A model generated the notes under the pieces. That model saw nothing but the letters and a program-made list of their open reading frames with translations, was not told the DNA's origin and did not search any database. Shown one piece after another: positions 12,832-22,174 of a stretch of 64,000 bases of DNA. A program made the position numbers and the translations under genes. The first letter of the stretch is position 1; each line of letters starts with the position of its first letter. The stretch comes from Harmothoe impar (lineage: Eukaryota > Annelida > Polychaeta > Phyllodocida > Polynoidae), in contig OX381717.1 of assembly GCA_947462335.1 (NCBI GenBank), positions 19,211,166 through 19,275,165 of the forward strand, read 5' to 3'.

Positions 12832-12965
12832 TTCCCTTTCTCTTCCCCTCTCTTCCTCTCTCTTTCTCTCTCTTCCTCTCTCTGCCTCTCTCTTCCTCTC
12901 TCTGCCTCTCTCTTCCTCTCTTTGCCTTTCTCTGCCTCTCTGTACTTCCCTATGTCTCCCTCTCC
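12832..12965. repeat. CT-rich microsatellite directly 5' of A1 exon 1
   Basis: Runs of TCTCTTCC and TCTCTGCC lie 90-220 bp upstream of the A1 start codon (on the transcribed strand, GA-rich). The homologous tract upstream of A2 (about 41,056-41,140) is clearly shorter, so the length differs between copies. Apparent open frames in all phases here are composition artefacts. Confidence 0.9.
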
Positions 12966-15727
12966 TTGGAACCTCTAGAACAGTTCTCACAGGTCCAAGT
13001 GTTTCCTCCTGGTGACCATCCCTCAGTCTAAGTACAGACTCCCTCCACTGTGACTGACCCTTACACACAAACAGACACCACAGAGTGAGTGAGGGTGTGA
13101 ATCCCAGGCTGGGGGCCGTTACAAAACACAACGTAAAAATAAAGTGCACAAAAAGAGTGTTGCAAAACGGTTCTTTTACAATCTTTTCAAGGGGGTTTTA
13201 CAAAACAAAATTTAGGTTACAGATTCTTTTACGTTATAGATGTTTTCTAATGTTATTGACTTTATTTATCATGCCACCTTTCCAGCTAGTGTGCAAAAAA
13301 TGTGTAAATTAGCCTAAATTTGAAGAACACAGCGTAAATTTGAAATATTGGCTATTTTTAACCTACATTGTTTAATACTAACATAAATTATGTTAATCAT
13401 AACGTAAATACGTTTGTTTAACATGAATTTTGTTTTTGTAACATCCCCCTGGTGGCCCCACATTTAGTCAGTGTGCAGGGAGAGGGAGTGGTGTCTGCTG
13501 ATCCAAGGGTGGGCACTGACTATTTGAAGGTGACACCCTACAGCCCCCTTTTTTCCACACTGGAAGTGTTCCGACCGCCTCTCCCTTTCAAATTGAGGAA
13601 GAATGTGCACACTGCATAGATACCGTCCCCTTATATGAGGAAAGCGAGGTTTGAGGTCCAGACAAAGCAATGGCTAGCTCAACAATTAACACTGCACACT
13701 TACCAATTAGCACTGCAAACTCAGCAATTGACCCTTTCTAACAATTATAGATAGTTTTGTGGCCAATTAATGCCGCATAAACTTACAGAGTTTTATCAAG
13801 AAAACCTTATGTCCTCATTCCCAACTGGATAAGGGAGTGATTGCCCTTTCTATTTAACATTGGAGTCGTGTGGCCGCCCCCTCTTTTTAGCCCTTCTGAC
13901 AAAGGACCGCTCCTGCTCTGAAAGATCATGCTGCAGAGGGTCTCCAAATAAAACCTCAGTGCCCCCCCCCTCCCCAGGCTGGTAAGCCATCCAGGGTTGT
14001 TTATTCCCTAAGGACCGCATGCTGCTTCAATGCAGCAGTTCTTGTCATGATGTACTGATGCAGCACTGATGAGTAGCTCAACAGCATTGCATTGGTGCAT
14101 CATGCTGAGCCTTTAGGAGTGTATCAACCCATAGGGCCGTCATGACTGTACAAACGCAGCCCTGGTCAGAGACTCATGACAACAAAGCGCATAGATCACT
14201 ATAAAGCCCTCATGCCATCGTTAGATGGTTACATACCAGCGTGGCAGTGGCACAACAGAAGTCACACTGTGGGGCCACATGTTATATATAGTCCATCCAA
14301 ATACAGAGTAACACGTTGGGGTATTGAAGTGTCTATATCCCACTTCATGCATCTACATTCTTATATATCAAATATATTTTGTTTTGATAGGTAGAAGTGA
14401 GTAACAACCTTATATCCAAGAAGTGTCACGAGTGTCTGGACAAAATTTGTATTCCTATTTCTTCAAACTATATGAATAAATAAGAAAAGGCATTGTTTGT
14501 TAATGGTATGGTCACCAAGAAATAACTTGACAGGGATTCGAGCTTAGGTTCTCTGCATCATGAATCCACCAGGCTAACCACTACTCTACACTGGAACCCA
14601 AATGGGAGTCTAAAGTGGTCACTACTGACAACTTTTGGGTGGTCATGGTGATGGTGTCCTGAGGGAGTACCCGGTGGTGACTAGCGTGGTCGTAGGTGAG
14701 CACCCTGGGTGGGTAGACTGCTATTTATGATGAATGATTACACCCACACAGATGACAACCTACTACAACAAGCCCCTTCACGATGGGGAAATATTGACTG
14801 GAGAGACTGAAGGAAGACATCTAAGCTAAGGGACCCCTGTACAGGGATATAGACTTACGGGATGAAATAGACCACCAAGCACAACACATTGACAGTGAAT
14901 GGAACTTTCAAAAAGCTCTGAATGATTGATTACACTGTAAGAAACATGTTATCAAAATGATGGTCACTGGCAAATTTTGCACACATAACTTTCGCTGTTT
15001 TTTATAACAGTGACTTTACAAAGAATCACTGTTAACTTTAAGTGGAATCACTGTTACTTTGCCATAGAAGCACTGTTCTAAATAAGGTATACAGAGATTC
15101 AGCGTTCTGAAAGATGATTACACTTCAAAATCCCTGGAATACAAAATTACTATTGGTGTTGAGACAATTCATGGTATAACTCTAGACAGTTCTATAACTA
15201 GCATAATTTCATGTTTATTATTTCAATATGGTGTGGCTTACCGCGTGGAAGGGGTTAAACTTGGAACATTATGATTGTTCTTAAATGTGAATTGTGGTGA
15301 CTAAACGCCTTAGATAGCGTCAACTTACTATAATGTTGAAGATTATTTTTTGCTGAATAAAATTTCACAAGCTTAACTCAAACTCATAGCCAAAGCAATT
15401 ATTTGAAGTGTGCCAAAACAATATATTTATGATATTATAAACAGTTACAGCAAGACCAACTGGTCTCAATGACCACTTTCGAGATGAAAAAGGATAGGTA
15501 GGAATATTTGAATATTGAAAGAAGACTGAATGTATCTTGGATTATGAGGAATCAAGGACTTTGCCCTTACAAAGTGGCATTCTCACCAATCTTAAATTAC
15601 CAGTAATTTTTCCAATACTGTAACAGTCTGCTATGTAGTATAGCGCTAGTGATGAATGTGGAGCTTTAAGATGTATATCCCCAGTCCTTTTTCAAACCAG
15701 AGGGTCTAAGTGACTCCATAATGTGCC
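12966..15727. other. Intergenic region between A2 exon 14 and A1 exon 1
   Basis: No gene seen. It contains an element of about 340 bp with ends GGGGGCCGTTACAAAAC and TTTTGTAACATCCCCC (13,110-13,450; copy at 41,290-41,628) and a tRNA-like SINE piece at 14,531-14,594. The rest is collinear with 41-45 kb until about 14,720. From there to about 15,420 the blocks do not align by eye, and similarity resumes near 15,440 (44,710). Confidence 0.55.
14531..14594 (-). mobile_element. tRNA-derived SINE head (fragment)
   Basis: The minus strand has an A-box-like TAGAGTAGTGGTTAGC and, about 40 nt on, a B-box-like GCTCGAATCCC, the internal Pol III promoter layout of tRNA genes and tRNA-derived SINEs. There is no convincing acceptor stem, so it is a SINE relic rather than a tRNA gene. 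Collinear copy at 42,701-42,764. Confidence 0.55.
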
Positions 15728-15835
15728 TTAATCCTGGCTAACTGTGGCCTTTATTGGGTTCAGTTGATAGTTCATGAGTTCCTCTCTGGCCTCAGCTCCC
15801 CAGTCAGCTGTTGGGCGGATCAGGTTAGCTAACTC
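15728..15835 (-). CDS. SLC6 transporter last exon (exon 14), probably gene A2
   Basis: A 36-codon exon including the stop, with acceptor AG at 15836-15837. It starts Glu-Leu-Ala-Asn and contains [15 protein letters not shown]; it is the cytoplasmic C-terminal tail. It matches exon 14 of gene B (44985-45092) almost exactly. By gene order it should end gene A2, whose exons 1-6 lie at 27.6-41.0 kb. Exons 7-13 are not seen between, where the N gap and retroelements sit. Confidence 0.75.
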   Translation of the reverse strand, partial: ELANLIRPTADWGAEAREELMNYQLNPIKATVSQD

Positions 15836-16268
15836 CTGGAACAGAAACAAAAGGTCATTGCAAGATAAAAATGTCCAGACTTCTCTAACAAAGGAGTAGT
15901 TCAGACAGCAGGTAGTTTTCATTATAAGGGGTGGGAATTCTTATAATCCTCACTTACTTACATTTGGTTAAAAATTCAACCCTGTTGGGCAGGGGTAAAA
16001 TATATTTTGTGATTCAGCCCATAGTAGTTTGACGTAATGTGGGGAGTTATTGGGCAAGGCCATCAGTATGTGAGGAATACACAAACTCAAACTTTAATAC
16101 ATTCATGAAGCGATATGGAGCTTAACCTTGGTTCTATTGAAGTATATATCTGAAAGCACTTTAAATGTATGTACTCCAACATTTGAAAAATAACTATCAT
16201 ACATTTTCTATCCCTCTTTCTAGATTCATGTGAGTGTTTCAGCAAAATGCCTCAAGGTTCATGATCAG
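15836..16268. other. Intron 13 flank up to the assembly gap
   Basis: Noncoding and collinear with 45,093-45,508 base by base up to the last base before the Ns. The homologous sequence at 45.5 kb simply continues into gene B intron 13, so the break at 16,268 is made by the gap and is not a recognisable element end. Confidence 0.7.
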
Positions 16269-16468
16269 NNNNNNNNNNNNNNNNNNNNNNNNNNNNNNNN
16301 NNNNNNNNNNNNNNNNNNNNNNNNNNNNNNNNNNNNNNNNNNNNNNNNNNNNNNNNNNNNNNNNNNNNNNNNNNNNNNNNNNNNNNNNNNNNNNNNNNNN
16401 NNNNNNNNNNNNNNNNNNNNNNNNNNNNNNNNNNNNNNNNNNNNNNNNNNNNNNNNNNNNNNNNNNNN
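16269..16468. other. Assembly gap, 200 N
   Basis: Exactly 200 Ns, the form of a scaffolding gap of unknown true size. It separates transporter sequence (left) from an LTR retroelement (right). Exons 7-13 of gene A2 could lie in it. Confidence 0.98.
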
Positions 16469-16539
16469 TACATCTGTAGGGGTTTCATATGCGTACAACA
16501 CGAACACAGGTTCCAAATTCGGTTTGAATGCAACAGGTT

Positions 16540-16545
16540 TTTATT
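16540..16545 (-). terminator. AATAAA polyadenylation signal of the LTR
   Basis: The minus strand reads CGAATAAAAACCTG, downstream of the TATA box within the same LTR, consistent with the R/U5 boundary. Confidence 0.6.
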
Positions 16546-16799
16546 CGATCACAGCCTCAAAAGTACACGAAGGTTTTCCACTCGGTTCACTTGGTCTTTC
16601 AACCATTCGAAGACACACAGGATTCTATCGATAGTTCGAAGCATTAGCGATACCGGACAGTTAAGCCCTGTGCCAGCATGGCTGGTGCAGAGTCCATAAC
16701 GTGGGAGGGGTGTAGGTGCCCCTGTCAAAGCGAAGGTACGAAAGGTGCGGGTCAGAGCTCGTCCTAGGACTAACTGGTGAGGTAGCCAACCTCGGCCTC

Positions 16800-16806
16800 T
16801 TATATA
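16800..16806 (-). promoter_or_regulatory. TATA box of the LTR
   Basis: The minus strand reads GGGTATATAAGAGG in a GC-rich setting, about 190 bp after the LTR start. This is the likely retroelement promoter. Confidence 0.65.
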
Positions 16807-16993
16807 CCCTGAGCGCGGACCAAGCAGTGTCGACGTGGCACTCCTCCGTAGCGCCGTCTGGAGTGCCCTGCCCGGCTCCGCTACCGGATAACCGAAAGGA
16901 CATGGCTTAGGTGTTGCCACCTAGTGTCCATTGGAGGCACTTACCGCTCTGACTCCACGGACCTTATGTACACGTATTATTCGTGCCCCTACA

Positions 16994-17959
16994 TCACCCC
17001 CACCAGATTATAACCAGGGTCGAAATACATCTGATATAATATAATATACTCGAATATGGGAGAATAATATCAGTGTACATGATGACAATACCGGGGTACA
17101 TTTGAAGGTACGATATACGTTTTTACACATACATGTAGAAAGTACAATTACAGATTTTATGATTTTACCTGTTACACCAAACAACACTTACATTTCTATG
17201 TACAAAACAGGGATCTTATAGATCCAACACTATAACGACAAGATAGATACGTGAGTATCCATCTTTAATAGAGATATGAATATATACGAATATATGTTCT
17301 ATACTACTTCTAACTATAGTGATCACAGTTCTGTATGGTTTTCGTTGAGATATAATATTGGTTACTACATTAATCATTTTAAGGTAAGTTGAGATTGCAC
17401 AATATGTGACTTTTTTAGGACGGAATGACACAGAAGTAATGGCTCGAAAATATTTATGTGGGCGAACCGTCCCTGGAGAGGTAATTACGTGAACTATTGG
17501 AGTTATATAAAATACTTGGAACCAACATAGTTTAGACATTAACTCTTATAACCAAGGAATGTAGTAATATTTGCCTCCATATGAGGCAACCGATATATGA
17601 CTTTATATCTTAAAAATAGATATACTCTCGAAATCCGAATACCAGTTGTTATGTCCAAAAAGAAAAATTTTTGGAGATAAAAGTAGGTATCGAACATTAT
17701 GTACAGTTTTGGTTCGAATCATAGTATGTAGTATAAGTTATATTACTTAAAGTATGAACACCCTTTTTTTTTTTTTTTTTTAGACAACGAAGACATTTCT
17801 TGACAATTATGCATTTTCCACCTGGCTTATGTTTACCTTCGAATCATGACCTTAATCATGGATGTCTTATAATAACAACACAATTATTACAGTATCATCG
17901 AAGCATCATATGCACAAGTCCTCAATCACACAATCGAACAGCCGAACACTCAAGTTAGC
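16994..17959. other. Retroelement 3' noncoding region, AT-rich
   Basis: About 970 bp between the last open frame and the LTR, with no coding frame of note and a polypurine tract at its LTR end. A run of T lies at 17,764-17,782. It belongs to the minus-strand retroelement by position. Confidence 0.5.
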
Positions 17960-20900
17960 TTATAAGTCCTTCACTACGTTCTGGAGTTCTTCGAGTGACC
18001 CACTCCATTGGGTGAGTCCTATCCCGAATACCCGAATGAACTTAACGTTCAGCGCCTTCATAGTTTTGGCCTGATCGTCCAGAGTGTCTTCTGCAGCTTT
18101 CTGCAGACAACGAGCTGTTGAGAGTTCTTTCTTCGATTGTGCCAGCTGCTTGGTGAGTTCGATCACCTTATCTGGCTCCGATTGTTCGTCAATCCGTTGC
18201 TGTTCGAAGATCCTCCTCAACCTCTCGACCTCCTTGCCCTGCATGGTGATGGCATAGTCGGCTGATGCTCTCGCCACACCGGCTGCATATCGTTGCATGC
18301 CAGCCAGGTGTTCCTGCAACCATCGTTCGTACAGCTCCTTATGCAGCACTGCATCCGGAGCCTTCGGAGGCTCGAAGTAGTCCTTCGGAATCTGTATCCT
18401 CGGCTGAATGTTTTCACCACTGATCATCAGATCATACCACTGGTTTGGATCCACTGCCGGTTCCTCACGAACGCTGGGCTTATAGGGCACAGTGGCAGTG
18501 GTAGTAGTGGTGGTGAGTAGGGTGGCTGCAACAGTTGCTGCCTTCCCTCCTCCAGCAGTTGTCGTTGGTGTGGTGGTGACTGGGTTCGAAGTGGTCACTG
18601 GAACCGGGTCCACCACAGGCTCAGTTTTCATGGATGTTGAATCCGCACTAGTAGCAGGGGTTTTACGCCCCACTGACTTTGTAGAACTGTCAGCCTTTGG
18701 TTTCACCTTATCTTCTGCCTGGAGGAGTGAGGTTGGTGGTCGTCACCACCAAGTCCTTTTTCCCAGGCAGCACAAAGTGATCCGAATCCGCCATCTCCAC
18801 GTCCCGTGAGTCCGGTTGGCGGATGGCATCCATTACAGAGATGCCCGTAGGGAGATTTTTGTACGGATCCTTCTCAGTCTGTACCTCCGGACCAGGGAAG
18901 TCCATTGAAGGGTACTCAGCCCTACTAGCCAGGTTACCAGGGGTCAGAGGACAAAGGGTTTGCAGCTGGGAACGACCCTTGGGGGCTGAGAAGTCCGGAC
19001 CATAGTTAGGACGCAAGTCCTTCAGTGGGGACCGGTGCTCAATCGTTGTCGCGCGCCCTCGTGCTGCAGTTGGAGCTCTCGGAGCCGGAACCTCCGATTT
19101 GACCTTTTTGCAGTCAGGTTCGGAAGTGGCTGGACTCCTGTTCTCACTTCGTTTCCCTGGAAGGGGGTTGGCCGCTCTCCAGTCGTACAACTCCTTGTAC
19201 AAGGTGCTGTTCAGGTCCAGCCGACCACGTCGATCAGTACGCTGGAAGACAGCTGACTGTTTCGAATTCCGGGTTAATTGGACCTTTCCGAATTGGAAGG
19301 TCTCAATCGTAATGGTTTCGAACTTTACTTTGTCCAGGCCTGCCACCAGTGATGCATGGAGATCTGCAACGTTCTTTCTGGCCAACATCATGGCTTGGCC
19401 ATGACATTGGATCAGGAGCTCGATCATTCGGCCTCTTCGAGGGGTCCACATTCCCGAACACCTTTTGTTTGACTTGCCAACATCAGCGCAGACATACATC
19501 GCATGGTGGTGCATGTGCTTCTCCACAAGATGTCGCATGAATCGAAGACGAGTAGGCATGGGGCGGTTCTCGTGTACGTAGTAGCTGCGACAGGAATCAA
19601 ATGGGCAATCCTCCCTGACCCCTTCCTTGTACCGGGCCATCGCCCATCGTATTTTGGGGCGGCCCTCATGGTTGTAGTAGGTCTCGGGGAACTGTTTTCG
19701 ATCCAGCAGCCGACCGAACCAGTTTTCTGTCCATGACCAGGAACTGGGTGAACCCATATTGGATCTCATCCATTCTTCGTCATCAGACAATCCTTCATGG
19801 TCCGTTTCTTTGGGACACGAATACATCTCCCTCGATCGCTTGCAGTGTTCCATGCACTCGGGCCTAAATTTCTTGAAGCCCCCGCTGGCATTGCGCCAAA
19901 TCATGTCCTCCACCCGAGAACCTGGAACGTCTGCCGAGGCACCTGCCCCTGCAGCTGGAGGGGGCGACGAAACCACTGGTGGCGTGTTCGATTGTCCTGA
20001 CTCGGAGGATGTAGACGGAGATGCAGGTACCTCGACCTGCACTGGAGTTTTAGTCGGAGTTGCTGGATGGGTGCCCTAGGAGGCGTCGAAGGGGTAGAGG
20101 CCGTACTGGATACTACGTCCACCAACCTCACGGTTGGGGACATATTAATCGCAGTAGTTTGGGGAGGCGAAGGATGAGGTACACATGGCTGTCGTGCCTC
20201 ACTCTTCTTCGCCTTCCGTTTCTGGCTCTTTGGAAGTTCGAACGGGACCTCCTCCAGATCCGAAGCGTCGGACACGGACCGTCCTTTTTGTTGTGGATTG
20301 GGGTTCTTACGGGACTGGGCTCGAGTCATTGGCGTTCTGGGGGCAGTTTGCATAGCTTCCAGAGTTAGCCGTAACTGTTCATTGGCTGCCCTGAGTTCAT
20401 CGGATTCTCTAACCACCTGAGCATAACGAGCTTCTTGCTCAACTGATTCTGAGGTATCCGAATGGATCTCCCGCGGAGCCAACTCCACTAGCTGAGTCTC
20501 CTTTGAATAGGACTGGTAAAGGTCCCGGAGCTTCCGGAAGAGATTCGGATCGAGACTCAGTAGTCCCGGTGGTAGTAGTTGGTTCTTCGAATGACGTTGA
20601 AGCCGACTGGGAAGTACTCGAAGAGCATTCGGACTGGACTGGGGCAGGTTCGGATACCTCGGACATAGGCGGAGTATTTGGAGGAGTACTAGTGTTGGAA
20701 GTTTTACGGCTTCCTTTAGTCTTGGTAAATTTCTTTTTCTTCCCCTTCGTACTGGTCGTGCTCCCATCACTTGAGGGCACTGCTTCCTCCATAGCCTTGG
20801 CTTGTTGGAGATGCCGAAAGTTCGTACCACATCGCAGTAGGATTTTTCCAAAGATCTCATTTTTATATGCTCCCCGGATGGCTCCTTCGTAACTCTCTAG

Positions 20901-21446
20901 CCAAGTACCCTCATGGTGGTCAAATCCATGTTCCTCCAGCTTGTCTAGCACCATCGACATGAGTGTGGGATGGAGCTTCAGCGAGGTGTCGAACGGCGGG
21001 TCGCACTCCAGCACCTCCATGAGTTGTTGCTGGGCCAGCGATTTTCGTACGAAGTCCTCCATTTCTTCGTCAGATACTGCATGGATAGGCAATTTCTGGC
21101 TTACCTCTTCCAACTCTGGCATCTCGTCCTCTTCCTCATCACCTGCTGCGTTAAGCCGGGTTGACGTCGAATTGTCTATGTCTTTCGAAGCAACGCGTTT
21201 TGGGACATTGCGCCACGGCAACGGCCCTAGGTTGACTGTAGCCGGGGGTGGCATGGTCATACTGTCCCGATCAGCCGTCGAATAGGAGCCGATCCCCGCT
21301 ACACGAACGGTACCCGCACTCCCGGTGGATTCAGAGGCGGATTCATAATCCGACTCATGAGCGTTGTCGAATTGGCCATCGTCCATCCCGAACAGATCTA
21401 TCTCGTCGGACTGGAGGCCCTCACCGGGGGTGTACTGCTCCTCCAT
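17960..21446 (-). CDS. Retroelement zinc-finger / coiled-coil protein in env position, frame-shifted
   Basis: A coding block of about 3.5 kb downstream of pol. Only the first segment has a good start (ATG at 21446 in a GCGATGG context). Four long overlapping open segments follow: 21446 to about 20,550, about 20,530 to 20,060, about 20,060 to 18,708, and about 18,740 to 17,960. The frame steps +1, -1, +1 between them. Segment 1 is acidic and Ser/Thr-rich, segment 2 has a Glu-rich helical stretch and a basic patch. Segment 3 has a C-x4-C-x19-H-x4-H finger followed by C-x9-C and a C-H pair. Segment 4 has a TTT/Pro-rich linker and a long coiled coil. There is no signal peptide or membrane segment, so it is not an envelope protein. 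I do not recognise the family. The steps may be degradation, sequencing indels or, less likely, recoding. Confidence 0.6.
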
Positions 21447-22174
21447 CGCAGTCGAATGTTTTCAACGAAAACGAAGTTTAATAATCGAAGATTTGCGGAG
21501 TACGAAGCTCCGCGTGTCCTAATGACACTATGAGCGGGAACTAACCAGGTTGGCGCGTCTTATGATGTGGTTTTGGAGACTTTTGGTCGACTACAAGTCC
21601 CTTCTTCCTCCTCCTTTGCCCTGCAGCGTCCGTGCGTCTTCTTGGCACTGATCCAATATGGCGACCGCCCTTCTTGTCTCGTGATGCCACGCCCGCCGCG
21701 GGAACAAAGGTCAACCAATCAGCGTTCACGCTTCACCGGATAGCCCTTTTCCGACGGATAACCCGGCGGGAGACGCTCGCGTTTCCCGCCACTAATCGAA
21801 CGGGTAGCTCACCGGAGTGTAATCCTTATTGAGTCAGTTCCACAGTACCAGGGATACCGCTAATCATGAATTCTTCAGGAGTGTAGGCAAATGTCATTAC
21901 GGGTAACATAAGAATACCCGCCGGATAGTTCCGTCTGCCACCCTCGGGGACGTTCATGATCAACACCCATCCTAGCTCTGCTCACTCGACAGCAATTAGG
22001 TCTGTACTACCATCATGGCATCGAAACTTCTTGTTGTGTATACAAATTAGGTCACAGCAGTCTCCGGATTATGCCGTGGACTGCGCCTTAACCCCACCTT
22101 GGGTTCTTTAGACCTGGTCGTCCGGGAAGATTCGACAGGATGTCCAGTAGTCAATTGGACAGCCCTCCTCCCCT
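21447..22174. promoter_or_regulatory. GC-rich spacer with CCAAT and E2F-like sites before the zinc-finger ORF
   Basis: There is no long frame. On the minus strand, upstream of the ATG at 21446, lie a CCAAT box (plus strand AACCAATCAGCG at 21,713-21,724) and an E2F-like GGCGGGAAACGC (21,779-21,790). They could form an internal promoter for the downstream ORF. Directly after the pol stop the minus strand has a purine tract GAAGGGGAGGAGGG followed by TGTCC, and GGACA occurs about 640 bp later; a second LTR here is an alternative reading, but no TATA or AATAAA supports it. Confidence 0.4.

Larger units (their letters stand above)
16475..16993 (-). repeat. Long terminal repeat (3' LTR), 519 bp
   Basis: On the minus strand it begins TGTAGGGG and ends CCCCTACA, an 8-bp inverted repeat with the TG...CA rule. 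Directly before it lies a purine-rich tract GGTGGGGGTGA (16,994-17,004), the usual polypurine primer site before a 3' LTR. Inside are a TATA box and, about 260 bp on, a polyadenylation signal in the right order for U3 and R. No second copy of this LTR is visible in the window, so the 5' end of its element is missing. Confidence 0.82.

Noticed and set aside
12776..13149. Several overlapping open frames rich in Leu/Ser or Arg/Glu
   Set aside because: They are translations of the CT microsatellite in every frame and strand and shift length between the A1 and A2 copies.
16230..16634. Open frames crossing the N run
   Set aside because: They exist only because Ns carry no stops.
21518..22162. A second LTR between pol and the zinc-finger ORF (TGTCC...GGACA)
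   Set aside because: A 5-bp end match over 640 bp is likely by chance. There is no TATA, AATAAA or primer-binding site, and it does not resemble the LTR at 16,475. Kept only as an alternative.
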